Shown here: in pieces, positions 45,392 through 53,356 of the stretch
Layout of the letters: every line of letters begins with the position of its first letter
Position numbering within the stretch: position 1 is the first letter of the stretch
DNA from: Campylobacter avium LMG 24591
GTDB taxonomy: Bacteria > Campylobacterota > Campylobacteria > Campylobacterales > Campylobacteraceae
DNA length: 64,000 nt
Assembly: GCF_002238335.1 (NCBI RefSeq)
Contig: NZ_CP022347.1
Span: 124,001 to 188,000, forward strand
Direction of reading: 5' to 3'
Position numbers and translations under genes: made by a program
Notes under the pieces: model-generated
What the model was told of the DNA's origin: nothing
Database searches by the model: none
Seen by the model: the letters and a program-made list of their open reading frames with translations, nothing else

Positions 45392-45430
45392 AGTATATAA
45401 ATTCAAGTAGGCATAAAAATATTATATACT
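45392..45430. promoter_or_regulatory. Candidate HxlR operator (inverted repeat)
   Basis: AGTATATAA (45392-45400) and its exact complement TTATATACT (45422-45430) are 21 bases apart in the divergent gap. Flanking bases (AAAAACTT versus AAAAAGTA) also agree in part. HxlR proteins bind this kind of AT-rich dyad near the genes they regulate. Confidence 0.45.
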
Positions 45431-45473
45431 TACTTTTTTGATACTATTGTGCTAAATTCGTAGTAAATTGTGA

Positions 45474-45479
45474 TATAAT
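45474..45479 (+). promoter_or_regulatory. -10 element for the HxlR-DUF817 unit
   Basis: TGTGATATAAT, an extended -10, 32 bases before the HxlR start. Confidence 0.55.
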
Positions 45480-45511
45480 TTTTTTTAAATTTCTGAATTT
45501 AAAGGTTAAAA

Positions 45512-45850
45512 ATGAGTGTTTATTATTCTCCTTGTCCTGTTGAAACCACCTTAAATTTCGTAGGAAATAAATGGAAATTTATTATAATTAGAGATTTATT
45601 AGAGGGTAAAAAGCGTTTTAGCGAGCTTAAAAAGTCAATTTCTGCTACTAAAAATCAAAGCATTTCCCAAAAGGTTCTAACCCAAAATTTAAGAGAATTA
45701 GAAGAAGCAAAACTTATAAAAAGAAAGGTTTTTGCACAGGTACCACCTAAGGTAGAGTATAGTTTAACTCCTTTGGGAGCTAGTTTAGATAGTGTTTTAA
45801 GCTCCCTTGCTGCTTGGGGAAAGAGCTATCAAAATTTGGATTTAAAATAA
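45512..45850 (+). CDS. HxlR-family transcriptional regulator, RrpB-like
   Basis: A 112-residue winged-helix repressor. The N-terminal Cys in PCPVETTLNFVGNKWKFIIIRDLLEGKKRFSELKKS and the helix ISQKVLTQNLRELEEAKLIKRK are family signatures. C. jejuni RrpA/RrpB (Cj1546, Cj1556) are redox-responsive members that autoregulate; this one has the same divergent neighbour as RrpB. The single conserved Cys (residue 8) could be the sensor. The DUF817 gene begins right after its stop. Confidence 0.88.
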   Translation: MSVYYSPCPVETTLNFVGNKWKFIIIRDLLEGKKRFSELKKSISATKNQSISQKVLTQNLRELEEAKLIKRKVFAQVPPKVEYSLTPLGASLDSVLSSLAAWGKSYQNLDLK

Positions 45851-46678
45851 ATGTTGAAAAAAATTGATATTTTTTTAAAAAACGACAAGGCTAGGAATTT
45901 AAGCTCTTTTAAGAGATTTTTTCTTGAGTTTTTATTTTTCACGCTCAAGCAAGCAAGGGCGTGTTTGTTTGCGGGACTTTTTTTCCTAGCTATGTTTTTT
46001 GTGCCAAAGGAAGGGCTTTTCGGGCTTTATCGCTATGATTTGCTTTTGCTTATAGCTATTTTAATACAAGTTTTTATGCTTCTTGCTAAACTTGAGACTG
46101 TAGATGAGTTAAAGGCTATTTGTGTTTTTCACTTTTTAGGCTTTTGTCTTGAGGCCTTTAAGACCTCTGTCGTGAATTCTTGGGCTTATCCGGATTTTGC
46201 TTATAGTAAAGTATTTTCAGTGCCGCTTTTTTCGGGTTTTATGTATGCAGCTGTTGGAAGCTATGTAATTCAGGCTTGGCGTCTTTTTAACATGCGTGTG
46301 TTAAATCACCCTCCCTTAGTCTTGGCCGTTTTTACTTCCACGCTAATTTATGTAAATTTCTTCACTCATCATTACATAGGAGATTATAGATATTATATTT
46401 TGGCCTTTTTGCTAGGGCTTTACGCAAGGTCTTTCATAGTCTTTACCCCTCTTGATAAGGAAAGAAAAATGCCCTTGCTTTTGAGCTTTATTTTAGTTGG
46501 ATTTTTTATATATTTGGCTGAAAATTTAGGCACCTTGCTTGGAATTTGGCGTTATCCTAATCAGCTTGGAGCTTGGGCTTTTGTAAGCATAGGCAAGTGG
46601 GGTGCTTGGAGCTTGGTTATAGTTATGACCTTTACCATAACCTTATTTTTAAAAGATATTAAGGCAAAAATTTCTTAA
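45851..46678 (+). CDS. DUF817 family integral membrane protein
   Basis: A 275-residue protein with about eight TM helices and the conserved CLEAFKTSVVNSWAYPDFA segment and NFFTHHYIGDYRYY, diagnostic of DUF817. Function is unknown. It abuts the HxlR gene and probably shares its promoter and redox control. A strong terminator lies 95 bases further on. Confidence 0.82.
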   Translation: MLKKIDIFLKNDKARNLSSFKRFFLEFLFFTLKQARACLFAGLFFLAMFFVPKEGLFGLYRYDLLLLIAILIQVFMLLAKLETVDELKAICVFHFLGFCLEAFKTSVVNSWAYPDFAYSKVFSVPLFSGFMYAAVGSYVIQAWRLFNMRVLNHPPLVLAVFTSTLIYVNFFTHHYIGDYRYYILAFLLGLYARSFIVFTPLDKERKMPLLLSFILVGFFIYLAENLGTLLGIWRYPNQLGAWAFVSIGKWGAWSLVIVMTFTITLFLKDIKAKIS

Positions 46679-46773
46679 AAAATTACTTGTGGCTAATAAG
46701 CACTAGCAAATAAGGGTGTAAAAGCTTTCTTTGCCATAAATTTAGCAAATTTGAAAAAGCTCGCACCTGTCAG

Positions 46774-46815
46774 AAATACATCTAAATTTAAGATAGCCTA
46801 AATTTAGATGTATTT
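46774..46815. terminator. Strong terminator
   Basis: AAATACATCTAAATTTA, 8-base loop, and its exact complement form a 17-bp perfect stem followed by TTAAG. It ends the HxlR-DUF817 unit before the HAD gene. Confidence 0.65.
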
Positions 46816-46828
46816 TTAAGTATTAAAA

Positions 46829-46866
46829 TTTTCACAAAAGCGTAATTTTTGCTATACTTGTGAAAA
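46829..46866. promoter_or_regulatory. Promoter with flanking inverted repeat before the HAD-pheA operon
   Basis: TTTTCACAA (46829-46837) and TTGTGAAAA (46858-46866) flank a TATACT -10-like hexamer (46853-46858). The dyad overlaps the promoter and could be an operator or a leader hairpin. Confidence 0.4.
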
Positions 46867-46882
46867 AATTTAAGGGCTTTTT

Positions 46883-47641
46883 ATGCTTTTTTTGGATGTG
46901 CAAGGAACTTTACTAAGTGATGAGGATAAGTCTTTAATAAAAGGTGCAAAAGAGCTTGTTGCGCAGCTAAATTTACGCAATATACCTTATGTAATCATCA
47001 CAAATAACACAAAAAACCTAAGCCTTTTAAGCGATTTAAAACGCAAAGGGCTTGAGATAAAGGAAAATGCCTACTTAGACCCTTTTTGCCTTTTGCAAGA
47101 TTTTATAAAGCCCTCTAAGATAGCAGCTTACGGAGCAAAAGCCTTTTTACAAAGCTTAGAAAGCTTAGGCTATGAGCTTGATTATAAGCTTCCAGAAGCA
47201 CTTTTAATAGCCTCGTATGATAATTTTTCCTTTGCTGATTTTGCCTCTATGATAGAATTTGCAAATTCAGGCACAAAGATAATAGCAATGCACGAAACTA
47301 GCATTTATAAGAAAAATGACAGAAGCTACCCTGGAGTTGGTAGCATTATGGCTATGTTACATTATGCTACAAATTGTAAGTATGAGGTTGTTGGAAAACC
47401 CAGCAAAACCTTTTATGAAAAAGCCTTGTCTTTGCTTAAAAAACAAGATAAAAATGCTAGCTTTAGTGAAGTTTTAATAATCAGTGATGATTTTAAGGGC
47501 GATTTGCTAAGAGCTAAGGATTTGGGTATGAAAACTGCACTTGTCTTAAGTGGGAAAATAAAAAGTGCTGTGAATTTAGATATAAGCAAGCTTGATTTTG
47601 TATATGACAGCGTAGAGGATTATTTAAAGGAAATTTTATGA
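46883..47641 (+). CDS. HAD-superfamily phosphatase, NagD-like
   Basis: A 252-residue type II HAD hydrolase. The nucleophile motif is FLDVQGTLLSDED near residue 4 (the usual DxDGT second Asp is replaced by Gln), motif II VIITNNT near 38, and the C-terminal VVGKPSKTFYEKAL and IISDDFKGDLLRAKDLG. The Asp-to-Gln change (DVQGT) may lower phosphatase activity. Position before pheA matches C. jejuni Cj0315, but lysA, which I recall upstream of it there, is absent. It overlaps pheA by 4 nt. Confidence 0.85.
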   Translation: MLFLDVQGTLLSDEDKSLIKGAKELVAQLNLRNIPYVIITNNTKNLSLLSDLKRKGLEIKENAYLDPFCLLQDFIKPSKIAAYGAKAFLQSLESLGYELDYKLPEALLIASYDNFSFADFASMIEFANSGTKIIAMHETSIYKKNDRSYPGVGSIMAMLHYATNCKYEVVGKPSKTFYEKALSLLKKQDKNASFSEVLIISDDFKGDLLRAKDLGMKTALVLSGKIKSAVNLDISKLDFVYDSVEDYLKEIL

Positions 47642-48708
47642 ACAGTATAGATTCTTTAAGGATAAAGATAGACAATATAGACGATGAAATTCTAAAGCTC
47701 TTAAATCAAAGAATGGAATTTGTAAAAGAAATAGGCGAGATAAAGCAAAGCACACAAAGTGCAATTTACCGTCCTGAAAGAGAAAGGGCCATCATCTCAA
47801 GGCTTAAAAATAACAACAAAGGGCTTTTAAATCAAAATGCTATAGAGGCGATTTATCAAGAAATTTTTGCTGTTTCAAGGAATTTAGAAATGCCTCAGTG
47901 CATAGCATATCTTGGACCTGAGGGCACTTACACTCACCAAGCAGCAAGGAGCCGTTTTGGCGCTATGAGTTCTTATGTTGCCTTAGATACGATAGAAGAT
48001 GTTTTCAAAGAGCTGATAAACAAAGAAGCAAGTTATGGCGTAATCCCTATAGAAAACAACACGGAAGGAGCGGTTGGCACCAGCTTAGACTGCCTTGGCA
48101 AATACCAAGAAATAAAAATTTTTGGCGAAATTTATATGGATATACATCATTCCTTTGTAAGTATAAATGAAAATTTAAAGGAGATTAAAAAAATTTATTC
48201 TCACCCACAAGGATATAATCAATGTCTAGCCTTTTTAAAGAGCCATAACCTAGCCTCAGTCGAATTTATCCCCTCTAAATCTACAGCCCAAGCAGCCTAT
48301 CTAGCCTCACAGGATAAAGAGGCCGCCGCCATTTGCTCTAAGATAGCCGCAAAGCTTTATAATGTGCCCATACTTTTTAGCAAGATTGAAGATAATTTAG
48401 CAAACCGCACCAGATTTTTAATACTTAGCGATATAAAGCTTTCAAAAATGCCAAATTGCAAGACTTCTATCTTGGCACAAACTGCACACAAACCCGGTGC
48501 CTTATCAGCGCTACTTAATGCCTTTAAAGAGGAGAATATAAATTTAACAAAATTAGAATCAAGACCCATAAAATCAAAGGACTTTTTACATAGCTTTTAC
48601 CTAGACTTTGACGGGCATATAGATGATGAAAATGTGCAAAGAGCCTTAAGCGGAATTGATTATGTGTGGCTTGGATCATACTTGCGTGGAGATGAAAATG
48701 AACTTTAA
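47638..48708 (+). CDS. pheA: Bifunctional chorismate mutase / prephenate dehydratase
   Basis: A 356-residue P-protein of phenylalanine synthesis. The AroQ mutase domain is at 1-85 (DSLRIKIDNIDDEILKLLNQRMEFVKEIGEIK). The dehydratase domain is at about 95-275 (YLGPEGTYTHQAA, GVIPIENNTEGAVG), and the C-terminal ACT domain contains KPGALSALLNAF and ESRP for feedback inhibition. It overlaps hisC by 11 nt, so Phe/Tyr aminotransfer may be coupled. Confidence 0.96.
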   Translation: MNSIDSLRIKIDNIDDEILKLLNQRMEFVKEIGEIKQSTQSAIYRPERERAIISRLKNNNKGLLNQNAIEAIYQEIFAVSRNLEMPQCIAYLGPEGTYTHQAARSRFGAMSSYVALDTIEDVFKELINKEASYGVIPIENNTEGAVGTSLDCLGKYQEIKIFGEIYMDIHHSFVSINENLKEIKKIYSHPQGYNQCLAFLKSHNLASVEFIPSKSTAQAAYLASQDKEAAAICSKIAAKLYNVPILFSKIEDNLANRTRFLILSDIKLSKMPNCKTSILAQTAHKPGALSALLNAFKEENINLTKLESRPIKSKDFLHSFYLDFDGHIDDENVQRALSGIDYVWLGSYLRGDENEL

Positions 48709-49795
48709 TGCTTATTTAAATGATTTGCCAATATACGAACCGGGCAAGGATATAGAAGCCGTAGCTAAAGAGTACGGAGTAAAAGAGGTTATAAAATTAG
48801 CTAGTAATGAAAACGCACTCGGCACCTCCTTAAAAGTTGTAGAGACTATAAAACAAAATGCTCATCTAGCACATCTTTACCCTGATGATAATATGAGCGA
48901 GTTAAAGGAAAAACTTGCCAGAAAGCATGAAGTCAAGGTTTCAAATTTAATCATAGGTGCAGGAAGCGATCAAATCATAGAATTTATAAGCCACGCAAAG
49001 CTAAATTCAAAAAATGCCTATCTTCAGTGCGGTATTAGCTTTGCTATGTATGAAATTTATGCTAAACACTGCCAAGCTAAGGCTTATAAAACAGCTTCTA
49101 AAACTCATAATTTAAAGGAATTAAAAGAGCTTTATGCAAAACATAAAGAGGAGATAAAACTTGTTTATCTTTGTGTGCCAAATAATCCCTTAGGAGAGTG
49201 CTTAGACAAGGATGAAATTTATGAGTTTATAAGCTTTTGTGATGAAGACTGTATTGTGGTGCTTGACTGTGCTTATAATGATTACGCTGCCTTTAAAGAT
49301 CCTAAAAAAAAGATAGAAGCTAAGGATTTGCTTGCTAAATTTAGCAATGTCCTTTACCTTGCAACCTTTTCAAAGCTTTATGCTTTGGGCGGTTTAAGGC
49401 TTGGTTACGGTATTGCAAATGAAGAAATTATAAAGACTTTATACAAGATAAGAGCACCTTTTAATGTAACAAATCTATCGCTCAAAGCAGGCTTAGCAGC
49501 CCTTGATGATGAAGACTTTGTAAAAAAAAGCTTAGAGACGAATTTAAGCGAGCTTAAAAGATATGAGGATTTTGCAAAAAAAATGCAAATTTCATACATA
49601 GATTCTTATACAAATTTCATAACTTATACCTTTGATGAAAAAAATAGCGGTGATTTGTGCGAAAAATTGCTTAAAAAAGGTATAATAATAAGAAATTTGC
49701 AAAGTTATGGTATGAATGCTGTGCGTATCACTATAGGGACAAGCAAAAACAACGATAGATTTTTTGATGAATTTGCTAAAATTTATAAGCTTTAG
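48698..49795 (+). CDS. hisC: Histidinol-phosphate aminotransferase
   Basis: A class I/II PLP aminotransferase of about 365 residues. SNENALGTSL, GAGSDQIIEF, VPNNPLGECLD and the PLP-lysine FSKLYALGGLRLGYG are typical HisC motifs. It probably also transaminates aromatic 2-oxoacids, which fits its place after pheA. The ATG at 48698 is preferred since GGAG lies 6 bases before it; earlier in-frame codons lie inside pheA. fliF starts 12 bases downstream. Confidence 0.93.
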   Translation: MNFNAYLNDLPIYEPGKDIEAVAKEYGVKEVIKLASNENALGTSLKVVETIKQNAHLAHLYPDDNMSELKEKLARKHEVKVSNLIIGAGSDQIIEFISHAKLNSKNAYLQCGISFAMYEIYAKHCQAKAYKTASKTHNLKELKELYAKHKEEIKLVYLCVPNNPLGECLDKDEIYEFISFCDEDCIVVLDCAYNDYAAFKDPKKKIEAKDLLAKFSNVLYLATFSKLYALGGLRLGYGIANEEIIKTLYKIRAPFNVTNLSLKAGLAALDDEDFVKKSLETNLSELKRYEDFAKKMQISYIDSYTNFITYTFDEKNSGDLCEKLLKKGIIIRNLQSYGMNAVRITIGTSKNNDRFFDEFAKIYKL

Positions 49796-49807
49796 ATAGA
49801 GGGTTTT

Positions 49808-51496
49808 ATGGAAGAATTTAAAAATATGCTTCACCAAGTGGGGCAGCTTTTTCAAAACTTAAGCAAAAGACAAAAGATAGTTATAGCTGTTTCTTTGGTG
49901 GCTGTGGTTGCTTTTTTAGTCTTTTTAGCACTTTACAGGGGAACAGGTTCAAGTTCTTCAAGTGGCTACGCGGTTTTAGTTGAAAATACAGAAGCTAGCA
50001 ATGCTTCAGCCATAGTTACTTATTTAGAGCAAAATTCTATCCCATACACTATACAAAATGAAGGCACTATCTTAGTTCCTCAAGAGCATGTGTATAGACA
50101 AAGAATGGCTATAGCTAGCGAGGGTCTTATAAAAGATTCTAAAATGGGCTGGGAAGGCTATGACCAGCAGCAATTTGGCGCAACAGATGAAGAGCAAAGG
50201 ATAAAATACCTAAGAGCCATACAAACAGAACTTGCAAGAACCATCGAAAGCCTAGAGCCTATACAAAGGGCTAGCGTGCATATTGCTATGCCAAAACCTT
50301 CAGTTTTTACAGAAAGACAAACCCCACCAACCGCCTCTGTAGTTTTAACTATAAAAGAGGGTCTAAAACTTACTAGAAAGCAAATTGACGGCATTAAAAA
50401 CATAGTTGCTTCGGCTATACCAAAGCTTACTACGCAAAATGTAAAGATAACAGACCAAAAAGGTATCACCTTAGAGGAGGACGGTGCATATGAAAGTGAT
50501 GTTATCGCAGCACAAATTAAGTACAAAAGAGATCATGAACAAGAACTAGAGCAAAAGATTATTAATACCTTAGCTCCGTTTGCGGGCGGCACTGATAAGG
50601 TTGTGGCGAATGTAAATATAGAATTTGACTTTTCAAAGATGAATTCACAAAGTGAAATTTATGACCCAAACACAGTTATAAGAAGTGAGCAAACTTTAAA
50701 CGAGGAAAGAACGGGTAAAAAAGATCCTGTTATACAAGGCGTTCCTGGAGCTGTTTCAAATATAGGTCCTGTTGAAGGATTAAACGATGATGGCACAATT
50801 GAACAGTATAAGAAAAATCAAGTTACAACAAATAACGAAATTTCAAAAACTATTACTAATACAGAAAAGTCCTTTGCAACCATTATTAGAACCTCAGCCG
50901 CTGTTATGATTGATGGTAAGTATCAAGAAAGTGTTGATGAGAATGGAGAAAAAAAGGTTGAGTATGTGCCTTTGAGTGCTTCTGAGCTTCAAAATATACA
51001 AAATTTAGTGCAAAGAACTATAAATTACAGTGCTGCAAGAGGGGATGAGGTAACTGTTTCTAATCTAGAATTTAGAAGACCTGACATAAAGGTTGAAAGC
51101 AAGGTTCAAACCTTTTACTCAAGATTTATCGAGCCATTTATACCTCCTGTTAAGTATTTTATTGCCGCTATCTTGCTCTTTATTTTTTACAAGAAGGTTA
51201 TTGCACCTTTTACACAAAAAATGCTTGCAGATATAGAATCTGCCGAAGAAGAAGCACAAAGGGATCTTGGGCCTGTTGATGACGCTGAGGATGCTTTGGA
51301 GAAATTCAATGCTGCTAGAAAAAGGGTTGAGGAGCAGCTTGGTTTTGGAGAGGGTATAAACGAAGATGCCCTTCAATACGATGTCTTGCTGGAAAAACTT
51401 AAGGCCTTGGTGAATGAAAAGAGCCAAGAGGTGGCAACACTTCTTCAAACCTTGGTTGAAAATGACACAGAGTATAATGAAAATAGGGATCTTTAA
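49808..51496 (+). CDS. fliF: Flagellar M-ring protein FliF
   Basis: A 562-residue MS-ring subunit. TM1 at about 23-43, a large periplasmic ring-building part with SSSSGYAVLVENTEASNASAIVTYLEQ, and TM2 at about 440-460 are seen. The cytoplasmic C-terminal tail (about 540-562, VATLLQTLVENDTEYNENRDL) binds FliG. It heads fliF-fliG-fliH after hisC, the C. jejuni Cj0317-Cj0320 order. Confidence 0.97.
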   Translation: MEEFKNMLHQVGQLFQNLSKRQKIVIAVSLVAVVAFLVFLALYRGTGSSSSSGYAVLVENTEASNASAIVTYLEQNSIPYTIQNEGTILVPQEHVYRQRMAIASEGLIKDSKMGWEGYDQQQFGATDEEQRIKYLRAIQTELARTIESLEPIQRASVHIAMPKPSVFTERQTPPTASVVLTIKEGLKLTRKQIDGIKNIVASAIPKLTTQNVKITDQKGITLEEDGAYESDVIAAQIKYKRDHEQELEQKIINTLAPFAGGTDKVVANVNIEFDFSKMNSQSEIYDPNTVIRSEQTLNEERTGKKDPVIQGVPGAVSNIGPVEGLNDDGTIEQYKKNQVTTNNEISKTITNTEKSFATIIRTSAAVMIDGKYQESVDENGEKKVEYVPLSASELQNIQNLVQRTINYSAARGDEVTVSNLEFRRPDIKVESKVQTFYSRFIEPFIPPVKYFIAAILLFIFYKKVIAPFTQKMLADIESAEEEAQRDLGPVDDAEDALEKFNAARKRVEEQLGFGEGINEDALQYDVLLEKLKALVNEKSQEVATLLQTLVENDTEYNENRDL

Positions 51497-52524
51497 TGAT
51501 AAAGCTTAGCGAAGAACAAAAAATGATCTATGACGATCTTTCTATGCCAGAAAAGATCGCCATTTTTTTGATACAACTAGGTGAGGATACAACAACAGTT
51601 GTATTTTCGCATATGGAAATAAATGTTATCACCGAAGTTTCTCGCTACATAGCAATGGCAAAGCAGGTCGATAAAACCGTGGCTACTGCTGTTTTAGAGG
51701 AGTTTTACACTCTACTTCAATCAAATCAATACATAAAAAGCGGCGGCTTAGAATACGCAAAAGAAATTTTATTTAGAACCTTTGGTCCTGACATAGCAAA
51801 TAAAATCTTAGAAAAACTTACAAAAAGTATGGAAAATAACCAAAATTTCGCATACTTAGCACAGATAAAACCTCAGCAATTAGCTGATTTTATCACCAAA
51901 GAGCACCCTCAAACCATATCTTTAATTCTAGCTCATATGGACTCTATACATGCTGCTGAAACTTTGGAGTATTTTAGCGATGAGTTAAGGGCTGAGGTCG
52001 CTATTCGTATGGCAAGTCTTGGTGATATCTCACCATCTATCATTAAAAGGGTTTCAGCTGTGCTTGAAAGCAAGTTAGAAAGCCTTACTTCTTATAAGGT
52101 TGAAGTTGGTGGTCCAAGAGCTGTTGCAGAAATTCTCAACCGCTTGGGTCAAAAGGCCTCCAAATCAACAATTACTTATATAGAACAAAGCGATGAAAAG
52201 CTTGCTGAAACCATAAAAGACTTGATGTTTACCTTTGATGATATATCAAAGCTCGGTTCTCAAGCGCTTAGAGAAATTTTAAAAGTGGCTGATAAGAAGG
52301 ATTTGATGATTGGTCTTAAGGGAGCTAGCGAGGAGCTAAAACAAAAATTCCTTGCCAATATGTCTTCGCGTGCAAGTGAGGCCTTCTTAGAAGAAATGGG
52401 CTTTTTGGGCGCTGTACGTGTAAGGGATGTTGAAGAAGCGCAAAGAAAGGTTGTTGAGGTTGTTCAAAAGCTCATAGAACAGGGTCTGATTCAGACCGGT
52501 GATGGCGATGAGATGATAGAGTAG
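51496..52524 (+). CDS. fliG: Flagellar motor switch protein FliG
   Basis: A 342-residue C-ring protein that transmits torque from the stator. EHPQTISLILAHM, the middle EEMGFLGAVRVRDVEEAQ segment and charged C-terminal helices are conserved. It overlaps the fliF stop by one base. Confidence 0.97.
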   Translation: MIKLSEEQKMIYDDLSMPEKIAIFLIQLGEDTTTVVFSHMEINVITEVSRYIAMAKQVDKTVATAVLEEFYTLLQSNQYIKSGGLEYAKEILFRTFGPDIANKILEKLTKSMENNQNFAYLAQIKPQQLADFITKEHPQTISLILAHMDSIHAAETLEYFSDELRAEVAIRMASLGDISPSIIKRVSAVLESKLESLTSYKVEVGGPRAVAEILNRLGQKASKSTITYIEQSDEKLAETIKDLMFTFDDISKLGSQALREILKVADKKDLMIGLKGASEELKQKFLANMSSRASEAFLEEMGFLGAVRVRDVEEAQRKVVEVVQKLIEQGLIQTGDGDEMIE

Positions 52525-52528
52525 AAAT

Positions 52529-53356
52529 ATGATAAAAACTACAAATGTAATCTCAACAAATAATTCTGATAAGCATGTAATCGATAATTATCATTTTAAG
52601 GTTTTATCTGAGTTTGCGAGCGAACAAGAGCAAAATCAAAGACAAGAACAAAGTCAAAGTGCAAGTATTCAAACTGAGCAAATGCAGGTAAACCAGGATA
52701 CGCAAGACGCACAGCAAGATGAACTTCCTGCCAGCCAAGCTACACAAACAAATACTTTTCAAAACGCTTTTGTAGAGGATTTGCTTAAAAAAACTGATGA
52801 AATGTCATCAAATATCATAAAGCTTCAAATGCAAATTGAGAGCCAAGAAAGCGAATTTAATAATAGACTTAATACAGAGCTTGAAAACGCCAAGCAAAAC
52901 GCACAACAAGAAGGCTATGAAAAGGCTAAGGCAGAATTTGAAAAAGAACTTAATGAAATCAGTGAAAAATACCTAAAAAGCATAGCAAAGCTTGATGAGG
53001 CTTGCCAGAGGCTGGATGGCTTTATAGAAAAAAATGAAAAAGAGCTTGCTAGCACCGCCATAGATATAGCAAAAGAAGTTATTGCAAAGGAGCTTGAGGA
53101 GTCCTCATCAAAGATTGCTCTAAATTTAGCACAAGAACTTATGCAAGAGTTAAAGGGTGCTTCTAGCATAGAGCTTAGGGTTAGTCCTCTTGATTATGAC
53201 TTTGTAAAATCAAAGTTAAGCGATGTAAAAAATCTTAAAATTTCGCTAGATGACGCTATTTCAAAGGGTAGCGTTATAGTTTTAAGCGATGTAGCAAATA
53301 TAGAATCAAATTTAAATAGCCGCCTAGATAAAATCAAAAAAATGGTAAATCAATGA
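52529..53356 (+). CDS. fliH: Flagellar assembly protein FliH
   Basis: A 275-residue regulator of the FliI ATPase of the flagellar export system. A long Gln-rich low-complexity N-terminus (about 25-75) is followed by a coiled coil (about 85-140, LQMQIESQESEFNNRLNTELENAKQ) and the V1V0-E-like C-terminal domain (TAIDIAKEVIAKELEESSSKIA). It overlaps dxs by 4 nt. Confidence 0.9.
   Translation: MIKTTNVISTNNSDKHVIDNYHFKVLSEFASEQEQNQRQEQSQSASIQTEQMQVNQDTQDAQQDELPASQATQTNTFQNAFVEDLLKKTDEMSSNIIKLQMQIESQESEFNNRLNTELENAKQNAQQEGYEKAKAEFEKELNEISEKYLKSIAKLDEACQRLDGFIEKNEKELASTAIDIAKEVIAKELEESSSKIALNLAQELMQELKGASSIELRVSPLDYDFVKSKLSDVKNLKISLDDAISKGSVIVLSDVANIESNLNSRLDKIKKMVNQ

Noticed and set aside
46693-46797. 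Minus-strand stretch LNLDVFLTGASFFKFAKF...LFASAY between DUF817 and the HAD gene
   Set aside because: It looks a little like a C-terminal coding remnant, but it is only about 34 codons between stops, without a recognisable family, and overlaps a terminator.
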